Positions 1-5,536 of a DNA stretch of 6,747 bases are shown piece by piece. The stretch is from an uncultured Caulobacteraceae bacterium (GTDB lineage: Bacteria; Pseudomonadota; Alphaproteobacteria; Caulobacterales; TH1-2). How positions within the stretch are numbered: the stretch's first letter is position 1; every line of letters starts with the position of its first letter. The stretch spans positions 1-6,747 of the forward strand of contig CALBST010000322.1 in the NCBI GenBank assembly GCA_937967425.1, written 5' to 3'. The position numbers and the translations under genes are program-made. The notes beneath the pieces are model-generated. The model had not been told where the DNA came from, searched no databases, and was given only the letters and a program-made list of their open reading frames with translations.

Positions 1-168
1 GGCGGCGTCAGCTGGAGCGCGGTCGACGAGACGCTTCAGCTCCGCGCCATCCCAAACACTTTCGTCGCCGGTGAGATGCTGGATTGGGAAGCGCCGACCG
101 GCGGCTACCTCCTGCAGGCGTGCTTCGCCACCGGCGCTTGGGCGGCGCGCGCGATCCTGCGCCGTTAA
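1..168 (+). CDS. NAD(P)/FAD-dependent oxidoreductase, HI0933/BaiN-like family (3' end only)
   Basis: The window opens inside this gene; 55 codons and a TAA stop remain. The visible tail contains [16 protein letters not shown] followed by LLQACFATG and a short basic end (ILRR). A C-terminal 'aGE.lD..ap.GGYnlq.a..tG' block is characteristic of the YhiN/HI0933/BaiN flavoproteins, where it closes the FAD-binding fold near the flavin; the best fit is the TIGR03862-like branch. The N-terminal Rossmann motif lies outside the window, so FAD binding is inferred from this tail alone. The physiological substrate of most members is unknown. The next gene follows on the same strand after 68 bp without an obvious terminator. 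I am fairly sure of the family and unsure of the exact subfamily. Confidence 0.72.
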   Translation, partial: GGVSWSAVDETLQLRAIPNTFVAGEMLDWEAPTGGYLLQACFATGAWAARAILRR

Positions 169-195
169 CGCACTTCTCCCGTGCAGCGCCTGAGC

Positions 196-224
196 TTGCC
201 GCCTCAAGCCGCCCCTGCTAGCTA
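196..224 (+). promoter_or_regulatory. Possible housekeeping promoter for suhB (Caulobacter-type)
   Basis: TTGCCGC at 196-202 and GCTAGCTA at 217-224 are separated by 14 bp. They resemble the Caulobacter housekeeping consensus TTGACGS-N10-14-GCTANAWC, with one mismatch in the -35 and two in the -10. Transcription would begin around 230, only a few bases before the ATG at 237, which suits a gene with no visible Shine-Dalgarno. The match is partial and could arise by chance in GC-rich DNA. Confidence 0.22.
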
Positions 225-236
225 GCCGCCTCTCCC

Positions 237-1025
237 ATGCCGCAAGCCTCCGCCCTTCTCAATGTGATGATCGCCGCCGCGCGCAAGGCCGCGCGTTCGC
301 TGGCGCGTGATTTCGGCGAGGTTGAGAACCTGCAAGTGTCGCGCAAGGGCCCGAGCGACTTTGTGTCCTCCGCCGACATCAAGGCTGAGAAGACCTTGTT
401 CGAGGAGCTTTCGAAAGCGCGCCCCGGCTATGGCTTCGTCATGGAAGAGCGCGGCGTCGTCGAAGGCACCGACAAAACCAATCGCTGGCTTGTCGATCCG
501 CTCGACGGCACCACCAACTTTCTGCACGGCATCCCGCATTTCGCCATCTCGATCGGGCTTGAGCGCGAAGGCGTGCTGGTCGCGGGCGTTGTCTATAACG
601 TTGTGCGCGACGAACTGTTCTGGGCCGAGAAAGGCCAAGGCGCCTACCTCAACGATCGGCGCCTGCGCGTCGCGGGCCGCAATGACATGCGTGACGCCCT
701 CTTTGCCTGCGGCACGCCGTTCCACGGCAAAGCCGGGCATGACGTTGCGCTCGCGGAGATAGAACGTGTGATCGCAAAGACGGCCGGGGTCCGCCGCTTC
801 GGCGCCGCGGCGCTTGATCTCGCTTATGTCGCCGCCGGCCGCTTCGACGGCTATTGGGAACGCAACCTCAACGTATGGGACATCGCCGCCGGCGCTGTTC
901 TCGTGCGCGAGGCGGGCGGTGTCGTGAACGAGATCGATGGCGGCGACTTCATGAAAACGGGTGCTGTCGTAGCGGCAAACCAGCCGCTTATCGCGCCGCT
1001 CACGCAAACCGTTCGCGGCGGTTGA
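237..1025 (+). CDS. suhB: Inositol monophosphatase family protein (SuhB-like)
   Basis: A complete 262-residue protein, close to the usual 260-270 for the family. Members are Mg2+-dependent, Li+-sensitive cytoplasmic phosphatases that hydrolyse myo-inositol 1-phosphate and related sugar phosphates; E. coli SuhB also takes part in rRNA transcription antitermination. The metal site is intact: E70-E71 (MEERG), then WLVDPLDGTTNF at 84-95 with D87, D90, G91 and T92, and the second signature WDIAAGAVLVREAGG at 214-228 with D215. These match E. coli SuhB E67, D84, D87 and D212 at a constant offset of three. RFGAAALDLAYVAAGRFDG (188-205) is the conserved core preceding motif 2. The start is the ATG at 237, because family similarity begins within the first ten residues (NVMIAAARKAAR); no good ribosome binding site precedes it. 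The transporter gene follows on the same strand after about 80 bp. Whether it acts on inositol phosphate or another substrate in vivo cannot be read from sequence. Confidence 0.93.
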   Translation: MPQASALLNVMIAAARKAARSLARDFGEVENLQVSRKGPSDFVSSADIKAEKTLFEELSKARPGYGFVMEERGVVEGTDKTNRWLVDPLDGTTNFLHGIPHFAISIGLEREGVLVAGVVYNVVRDELFWAEKGQGAYLNDRRLRVAGRNDMRDALFACGTPFHGKAGHDVALAEIERVIAKTAGVRRFGAAALDLAYVAAGRFDGYWERNLNVWDIAAGAVLVREAGGVVNEIDGGDFMKTGAVVAANQPLIAPLTQTVRGG

Positions 1026-1069
1026 TCGCGCTTCGACATTTCTAGAGAGTGGCTTGTAACGAAAGCTCC

Positions 1070-1097
1070 CCTCCGCCCGGAGGACAAGGGCGGGAGG
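1070..1097 (+). promoter_or_regulatory. Inverted repeat overlapping the transporter ribosome binding site
   Basis: CCTCCGCCC at 1070-1078 can pair with GGGCGGGAGG at 1088-1097 (one bulged G) around a nine-base loop. The 3' arm is the Shine-Dalgarno of the transporter gene. A competing hairpin is possible: the same CCTCC (1070-1074) can pair with GGAGG at 1079-1083 over a GCCC loop, leaving the second GGAGG free. Pairing potential is seen directly; a role in translation control is inference. It may instead be a copy of a short intergenic palindromic repeat. Confidence 0.4.
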
Positions 1098-1098
1098 A
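1092..1098 (+). promoter_or_regulatory. Ribosome binding site that favours a TTG start at 1106
   Basis: GGGAGGA lies seven bases before TTG at 1106, near-ideal spacing and the strongest Shine-Dalgarno in this part of the window. The upstream in-frame GTG at 1049 has only GAGAG directly next to it. The extra 19 residues a GTG start would add are Pro/Gly/Glu-rich and unlike a transporter N-terminus. Confidence 0.6.
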
Positions 1099-1105
1099 AC
1101 GGCCG

Positions 1106-2488
1106 TTGACGCAAACCACGAAGTCCGGACGCAAAGTCTCGACCTGGGAAATCATCGCGTTCGCCGCGCCTGCGGGTCCGCTGCTCGCGCTTTCGTTGCC
1201 GACGATCATTTTCATCCCGCCCTATTTTGCATCCGAGCTTGGCGTTCCGCTGTTTTGGGTGTCAGCGATTTTTCTGGGCGTGCGCCTTGCCGACATCGTC
1301 ATCGATCCTTCGCTCGGCGGTTTTCAAGATCGCACCGAGCACCCGTGGGGCCGCAGGCGCTTCTGGCTGATCGTTTCATGCCTGCCGCTGATGGCGCTGA
1401 TCTGGTTCGTGTTCATGGGCATGTGGCCGGGCGTGCCGATCCCGATCGTCGCCATCGCGGTGTTTCTGCTCTACCTGGTCTACGCCGCAATGATGCTCGC
1501 GCACCTCAGCTGGGCCGGCGAACTCATTCCAACATACCACGGGCGCACGCACGTTTTGGGCGCTGTGCAAGTCGCCAGCATGATTGGCCAAGTGCTGATG
1601 CTGGTGATCGCGGGCTATGTGGCGCAAATGCCCGGCGGCTCCGATGCCGCCGCTGTTGCGGCAATGGGCTGGACACTCGTTCTGCTGTTGCCGGCGATGA
1701 CGTTGCTCACGGTCGTCTTCGTTCGCGAAGAGCGGCAACCGCCGCAGCCGCACATGACACTGAAGCAGGCGATCCAAACCGTCGCGCAAAACAAGATGGT
1801 GCGGCGTGTGTTGTTGCCGGATTTGTTGCTCGGCATGGCGCAAGGCGTTTCCGGCGGGCTGTTTCTCTTCTTCTTCCAAATGATCCTAGGCTTCGAGCGC
1901 GAGTCCCAGACGCTGCTGGCGATTTACTTCGTCGCCGGCCTCATCGGCGTTCCGATCTGGTGGTACGCGGCGCGCCGCTGGGGCAAACACCGCGCGCTGC
2001 AAGGCGCGATGCTCTACACCGCGATCACGACGGCTTTGCTGCTGGTCTTGCCGCCAAACGAATTCTGGATCGTCGCGCCGTTCATGGTGGTCGCCGGCCT
2101 TTCGCAAGGCGGCGGTGTTTTGCTGACCCGTTCGCTGATGGCTGACGTCGTCGATGAAGACGAACTGATCACCGGATCACGGCGTTCGGGACTCTATTTC
2201 GGCCTCTTGGTCACAACGTCGAAGTTGGGCGTCGCGACAGGGCCGATCACTTACGCGATCCTTGGCCTCACCGGCTTTGATGCCGCCGCCGGCGCCGCAA
2301 ATTCTGAAACGGCGCTGCTGACACTCGAGGCACTGTTTATCGGCCTGCCGATTCTGCTCTGCGCATTGACGGCGCTTTCGCTGCGCAATTATCCGCTTGA
2401 TGAGAAGCGTCAGGCGGAAGTCGCCGCCGCCATCGCCGCGCGCCATTCCGAGAACAGCGAAAACACCTTGGGCCCGGTCACCAAATAG
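1106..2488 (+). CDS. MFS transporter, MelB-type (glycoside-pentoside-hexuronide:cation symporter family)
   Basis: A 460-residue inner-membrane transporter if it starts at TTG 1106, or 479 residues from GTG 1049. Hydrophobic segments run throughout, in two halves joined by a polar middle stretch (VREERQPPQPHMTLKQAI), the 12-helix MFS_2 plan. Two family hallmarks are present. ADIVIDPSLGGFQDRT in helix 2 has two aspartates (residues 63 and 67 from the TTG) spaced as D55 and D59 of MelB, the cation-coupling residues, and is followed by WGRRRFW, matching the WGKfkPW loop. MADVVDEDELITGSRRSGLYFG after helix 10 matches the 'laD.vDygE..tG.R.eg..fs' signature. Na+- or H+-coupled symport is therefore likely. 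Characterised relatives carry sugars or glucuronides, but the substrate here cannot be predicted and no sugar-use genes adjoin it. The last 26 codons overlap the end of the opposite-strand glycosyltransferase gene. It may be co-transcribed with suhB. Confidence 0.87.
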   Translation: MTQTTKSGRKVSTWEIIAFAAPAGPLLALSLPTIIFIPPYFASELGVPLFWVSAIFLGVRLADIVIDPSLGGFQDRTEHPWGRRRFWLIVSCLPLMALIWFVFMGMWPGVPIPIVAIAVFLLYLVYAAMMLAHLSWAGELIPTYHGRTHVLGAVQVASMIGQVLMLVIAGYVAQMPGGSDAAAVAAMGWTLVLLLPAMTLLTVVFVREERQPPQPHMTLKQAIQTVAQNKMVRRVLLPDLLLGMAQGVSGGLFLFFFQMILGFERESQTLLAIYFVAGLIGVPIWWYAARRWGKHRALQGAMLYTAITTALLLVLPPNEFWIVAPFMVVAGLSQGGGVLLTRSLMADVVDEDELITGSRRSGLYFGLLVTTSKLGVATGPITYAILGLTGFDAAAGAANSETALLTLEALFIGLPILLCALTALSLRNYPLDEKRQAEVAAAIAARHSENSENTLGPVTK

Positions 2489-3189
2489 CGCTTCCACATG
2501 CGGCCAGGTTCGCTGACCAAACGGTGCAGCCACTCAAGCCCCATCGCCTGCATCCATTTCGGCGCGCGCTTGGCGCTGCCCGAAAGGAAGTTGAGCGCCG
2601 CGCCGACGCAAAGGCCAACGCCGCGAGCGCCGCCATGCTGGGCGATGGCATAGGCGATCATTTCCTGTTGCGGGGCGCCGACGCATATGAAGGTAAAGCG
2701 CGAAGGTTGCGCCGCCGCGAACGCAGCTGCACGCACAACCGCCCCGGGCTTCTGCTTCAGGTTCATCGGCGGCTCGTGCCAGCGCACGTCGCGGAGATCG
2801 TAAACGCGCTTCAGCGCTTCGATGCTGTCGCGATCGCCGCCGATGATGGTGATCGGCTCGTGCTTGTCGATGACTGTATCGAACAAGTGCTCGGCGATGT
2901 CCGAACCTGGCGCGACCGGCAGATTGATCTTGGCCTTGCGGGCCAAGCCCTTCAGCACGCGGCTATCGTTCAGCAGCATCCAAGCATTGTCATAGAGCGC
3001 GCGCCGTCCCGGCTCATTGGCCAAGCCGACAACGTGATCGACATTCGGCGTCGCCACATAGGCAAACGGCAGATCGAGGCTTGCGCGGACGCTGATCGCA
3101 TCGAGCGCGCCATCGAGATCCAAACCGCTGAACTGAAGGTCGAGGAAATTTACCGTGTCCGCGTTGCGGACGCCTGCATCGAACGCCAT
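2410..3189 (-). CDS. WecG/TagA/CpsF family (GT26) glycosyltransferase, possibly HfsJ-like
   Basis: A complete 259-residue protein, typical length for GT26. These membrane-associated enzymes transfer N-acetylmannosamine, its uronic acid or a related sugar from UDP-sugar to a lipid-linked acceptor in polysaccharide synthesis. Motifs in order: ATPNVDHVV (46-54), LLNDSRVLKGLAR (72-84) with D75 at the place of the conserved active-site aspartate, VAPGSDI (92-98), IIGGDRDSI (115-123), the hallmark FICVGAPQQEMIA (167-179), GLCVGAALNFLSGSAKRAPKWMQ (192-214), then GLEWLHRLVSEPGRMWKRYL (217-236). The basic, amphipathic last part is where family members contact the membrane. The ATG at 3189 lacks a clear Shine-Dalgarno. 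It starts 22 bp after mnmC ends, so translation may be linked to mnmC. No other polysaccharide genes are visible. Caulobacter HfsJ, a holdfast enzyme, belongs to this family; equating the two is only a guess. The family call is firm, the donor and acceptor unknown. Confidence 0.9.
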   Translation of the reverse strand: MAFDAGVRNADTVNFLDLQFSGLDLDGALDAISVRASLDLPFAYVATPNVDHVVGLANEPGRRALYDNAWMLLNDSRVLKGLARKAKINLPVAPGSDIAEHLFDTVIDKHEPITIIGGDRDSIEALKRVYDLRDVRWHEPPMNLKQKPGAVVRAAAFAAAQPSRFTFICVGAPQQEMIAYAIAQHGGARGVGLCVGAALNFLSGSAKRAPKWMQAMGLEWLHRLVSEPGRMWKRYLVTGPKVFSLFSEWRAAMAAATSA

Positions 3190-3211
3190 TGCGATTAACC
3201 CAAATGCGGCT

Positions 3212-5104
3212 TTAACGCCGTTTGAGCGCCCTATGCAGAAAACGGGCCGGATGAATCGCGTCGCGGGCGAGCTGACTTAACAGCCCAGGTTCATTACACA
3301 TTTCGCCGGCGAGAACTTCGCCAAGCAGCGGCGCCAATGTGAGGCCGCGCGCTCCTAAGCCGCCAATAACGTAAATGCCCTCATGCGCAGGTGGCGGCGC
3401 GTTAGTGCTAACAGCGCGGCCGTGCGCGAGATCGGCGTATTGCGCTAACCATCTTTCAGCATCCGGCAAAAGCCCAGCAATCGGCGCGCGGTCCGGCGTC
3501 GTTGCGCGATCGGAGGCACGCGAATGCAGCGAAGATTCATCGACTGTGCGCGCGACCTCCGGCGCCAACGCAGTCAGCGCTGCGAGATTGCGAGCACGCG
3601 GCTCGATATCGACGCTCGGCGATCCATGTTTGTCAAACGTGGCGCCAAACAGCACGCCGCCTTCAAATGGCGCGACGTAGCTGCCGCGCGTCAGCGCATG
3701 TTCTGGCGGCGCGCCCTTCCCCCATTCGATTTGCCCATGTGACAAGGCGATCGGCAGAAACGAGGCCGGTTCGAACTGCGTGAGCGCCGCGCCGCATGCG
3801 AGCACCACAGCATCCGCCTTGAGCAAAGCCCATCGATCCGGCGCGCGCACGATCCAACCGTCGCCGTCACGGTCGAGCCGCTGCACCGGCGATTCCAAAA
3901 TCAGCCGCGCGCCCTCGAGCATGCGCGCGATTGCTGCTTGCGGACGCACCATGCCAGCCCGCGCGTGCAGGGCCGCGCCGCTAGGCAAAGGTGAAAACCA
4001 ATCCGCTGGCAGCGGCGGATCGTTCAACAGATCGGCGAGCGCTTCATCGGCATCGTTCTGCGCGCGTTGCTCGACACCGCAGGCATCGAGCACGCCAAGA
4101 GCCTCATACTCCGCCACCGCGTGCAGGTATGACGCGAGAAAAACCTCGCTCAGCGCGCCGCCGCGATCGAGCCGCGGCATGACCAAGCCAGCCGGATTGC
4201 CGCTTGCGCCCGCCCCCAACTGTCGCGCCGCTTCGAGCACGACGGCTTCGACACCGCGGCGTGTCAGCGCTTGGGCTATGCTGGCCCCGGCGATGCCGGC
4301 GCCAAGGATGGCGACGCGTTTCGGATTGCAGGCGGCGTATGGGTAGATTCTCGGCGCGCCGGCGCCCTCGCCGGCATCAAAGGCGGCCGGCGAGGGCGCT
4401 CTGTGAAAAATGGCTTCCAGCCGCTCCCGCTTTTTGCCGAAGCCAGGCTTCTTCTCGACCGCGAACCCCACCGCCTCGAGGCCGCGCCGCACATCGCCGG
4501 CGACGGTGAAGGTGGCGGCCCGCGCGCCCGGGGCGCTCAGCCGGGCAATTTGGCGGAAAAGCCCAGGCGACCACATCGTGGGGTTCCGGGCCGGCGCAAA
4601 CCCATCGAGAAACCAGGCGTCGAAAGATCCCGAAAGTCCCGCGAGCACGGTCTCGGCATCGCCGGTGAAGATGGTCAGCGACAGACCGTCCTCAGGCAGC
4701 CAAATCCGTTGCGGCGCGTAAGCGCGTACCGGCCAACGCTCGATAAGCTTCTTCGCGAGTTCGGAAACCTCTGAAAACTGGAGCAAAACGCGAGCGGCAT
4801 CGGCCTTTGCCAGAGGGAATGACTCGATGGTCGAGATATGCAATTGCGCATGAGGCGAACGTGACTTTTTCCAGGCGCGCCACAGCGCCAAAATGTTCAA
4901 ACCCGTGCCAAAACCGAGCTCACACAGGGCGAAACGATCCCTGTTTTTGAAGGCTTCCGGCAATCCGGTTCCCGTAAGGAACACCGCTTCGGCCTCGGCA
5001 AGGCCTCCATCCTTGGAAAAGTAAACGTCATCGAACGCGGCCGCCCGCAGCGAGGCGCCATCCTCGCTCCATTCCAGTTCGGGCTGCGGCGGCAAACGCG
5101 GCAT
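3212..5104 (-). CDS. mnmC: Bifunctional tRNA (mnm5s2U34) biosynthesis protein MnmC
   Basis: A complete two-domain cytoplasmic enzyme of 630 residues (E. coli MnmC has 668). The C-terminal domain oxidatively removes the carboxymethyl group from cmnm5(s2)U34 to give nm5(s2)U34; the N-terminal domain methylates this with SAM to mnm5(s2)U34 in tRNAs reading split codon boxes. Methyltransferase domain, about 1-240: DDVYFS (25-30), the SAM loop ELGFGTGLN (62-70), FDAWFLDGFAPARNPTMW (161-178), nearly identical to E. coli, and GFGKKRE (221-227). FAD oxidoreductase domain, about 262-625: the dinucleotide motif RVAILGAGIAGAS (263-275), GAGASGNPAGLVMPRLD (297-313), RATTPDRAPIAG (533-544) and the terminal GGLGARGLTLAPLLGEVLAGE (581-601). 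Both active halves look intact. The ATG at 5104 is supported because PELEWSEDG aligns with the E. coli N-terminus, although no strong ribosome binding site precedes it. A terminator stands 20 bp upstream. The glycosyltransferase gene follows after 22 bp. Confidence 0.96.
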   Translation of the reverse strand: MPRLPPQPELEWSEDGASLRAAAFDDVYFSKDGGLAEAEAVFLTGTGLPEAFKNRDRFALCELGFGTGLNILALWRAWKKSRSPHAQLHISTIESFPLAKADAARVLLQFSEVSELAKKLIERWPVRAYAPQRIWLPEDGLSLTIFTGDAETVLAGLSGSFDAWFLDGFAPARNPTMWSPGLFRQIARLSAPGARAATFTVAGDVRRGLEAVGFAVEKKPGFGKKRERLEAIFHRAPSPAAFDAGEGAGAPRIYPYAACNPKRVAILGAGIAGASIAQALTRRGVEAVVLEAARQLGAGASGNPAGLVMPRLDRGGALSEVFLASYLHAVAEYEALGVLDACGVEQRAQNDADEALADLLNDPPLPADWFSPLPSGAALHARAGMVRPQAAIARMLEGARLILESPVQRLDRDGDGWIVRAPDRWALLKADAVVLACGAALTQFEPASFLPIALSHGQIEWGKGAPPEHALTRGSYVAPFEGGVLFGATFDKHGSPSVDIEPRARNLAALTALAPEVARTVDESSLHSRASDRATTPDRAPIAGLLPDAERWLAQYADLAHGRAVSTNAPPPAHEGIYVIGGLGARGLTLAPLLGEVLAGEMCNEPGLLSQLARDAIHPARFLHRALKRR

Positions 5105-5124
5105 TCCGGGACCCTAAACGCAAA

Positions 5125-5148
5125 TGAGCCGCCCTTTCGGGCGGCTCA
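5125..5148 (-). terminator. Rho-independent-type terminator after the small lipoprotein gene
   Basis: A perfect 10-bp stem (TGAGCCGCCC pairing with GGGCGGCTCA) closes a four-base loop that reads GAAA on the minus strand, a stable GNRA tetraloop. On the minus strand it is followed by TTTGCGTTT, a short interrupted T tract. It begins 26 bases after the stop codon of the lipoprotein gene and ends about 20 bases before the mnmC start codon, so it separates the two transcripts, or leaves mnmC partly dependent on read-through. Confidence 0.82.
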
Positions 5149-5174
5149 CCGCTAAAACTACGTCGAAACGCAGA

Positions 5175-5390
5175 TTACGGCGTGGTCGTCGCCGGAGCTT
5201 CGGTCGTGGCCGGAGCTTCGGTCGTCGCAGCAGCGTCAGCCGCCGGTTCAGCCGGAGCTTCGGTCGCCGTCGTGTCTTCGGCAGCAGCCGGAGCTTCTTC
5301 CGTCGTCGCCGTCGTTTGGCCGCAGGCCGCGACGCCGAAGGCGAGAACGGCAGCAGCAGCAGCTGCAACGCCCATTTGGATCTTCGTCAT
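5175..5390 (-). CDS. Small Ala/Thr/Pro/Glu-rich lipoprotein of unknown function
   Basis: A 71-residue protein that I do not recognise as a named family. Residues 1-22 form a lipoprotein signal peptide: basic start (MTKIQ), hydrophobic Ala-rich core and lipobox VAAC with the lipidated cysteine at 23. Glycine at +2 gives no inner-membrane retention signal by the E. coli rule, so outer-membrane sorting is possible. The 49-residue mature part is low-complexity Ala, Thr, Pro and Glu with nine acidic and no basic residues; TEAPA-type units recur (TTEAPATTEAPATTTP at the end). It is probably unstructured, perhaps a periplasmic spacer or a surface-exposed tail. Several other frames through the repeats are also open, but this one has a good Shine-Dalgarno (GAGGGG, eight bases before ATG), a signal peptide and a stop followed by a terminator. 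It lies between motA and mnmC and is probably its own transcription unit. Confidence 0.8.
   Translation of the reverse strand: MTKIQMGVAAAAAAVLAFGVAACGQTTATTEEAPAAAEDTTATEAPAEPAADAAATTEAPATTEAPATTTP
5191..5303. repeat. Imperfect repeats of an 18-bp unit inside the lipoprotein gene
   Basis: The unit GCCGGAGCTTCGGTCGTS (plus-strand reading) occurs in tandem at 5191-5208 and 5209-5226, again at 5251-5267 with a changed end, and degenerately at 5287-5303. On the coding (minus) strand each copy encodes roughly TTEAPA. The spacing between copies is a multiple of three but not always of 18, suggesting slippage or unequal exchange followed by drift while the frame was kept. Confidence 0.75.
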
Positions 5391-5398
5391 AGGTACTA

Positions 5399-5404
5399 CC
5401 CCTC
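5399..5404 (-). promoter_or_regulatory. Ribosome binding site of the small lipoprotein gene
   Basis: GAGGGG on the minus strand lies eight bases before the ATG at 5390 and fixes the reading frame in a region where several frames are open. It overlaps one copy of a repeated heptamer, GGGGTAG (minus strand), found again 25 bp further upstream at 5421-5427. Confidence 0.65.
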
Positions 5405-5490
5405 GTCTCAGCGTCAGGGTCTACCCCCAACGCGGGAGGCGACTCCATGCCAAGGATTAACCGAGATGGCAAGCGGCAGAGCGTCACGCG

Positions 5491-5509
5491 CTAATGCAAA
5501 TCTGCATAG
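5491..5509. other. Small imperfect dyad downstream of motA
   Basis: CTAATGCA and TGCATAG can form a seven-base-pair stem with one bulged A around a four-base loop (AATC). It sits about 28 bases after the motA stop codon in the 146-bp gap before the lipoprotein gene. No T tract follows on the minus strand, so it is a poor terminator; it could be an operator or chance. I see no convincing promoter in this gap. Confidence 0.2.
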
Positions 5510-5536
5510 CTCGACGTAGCGAAGTCAGGCCTAGCA

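Noticed and set aside
222..1007. Long minus-strand open frame opposite suhB (261 codons)
   Set aside because: It is antisense to a gene with an intact metal site, has no recognisable domain, and is His/Arg/Gly/Ala-rich as expected for the shadow of GC-rich coding DNA.
1049..1105. N-terminal extension of the transporter from GTG at 1049
   Set aside because: It lacks a properly spaced Shine-Dalgarno and adds a Pro/Gly/Glu-rich stretch unlike the family, while TTG at 1106 has a strong, well-spaced site. It cannot be fully excluded.
2524..3198. Plus-strand open frame of 224 codons opposite the glycosyltransferase
   Set aside because: The opposite frame carries all GT26 motifs; this one has none and is rich in Arg and Ala, typical of an antisense shadow.
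3190..3216. Two TTAA half-sites resembling a CtrA box
   Set aside because: The half-sites are 13 bp apart rather than the 7 bp of the CtrA consensus, and they sit at the end of mnmC where no promoter is otherwise indicated.
5191..5303. CRISPR-like repeat array
   Set aside because: The 18-bp units are directly adjacent or irregularly spaced, keep the reading frame and encode TTEAPA; there are no unique spacers.
5114..5519. Arg/Ser/Gly-rich, Val/Ala-rich and Arg/Leu-rich frames over the lipoprotein repeat
   Set aside because: The triplet-multiple repeat keeps several frames open. Only the 5175-5390 frame has a ribosome binding site, signal peptide, lipobox and a correctly placed terminator.
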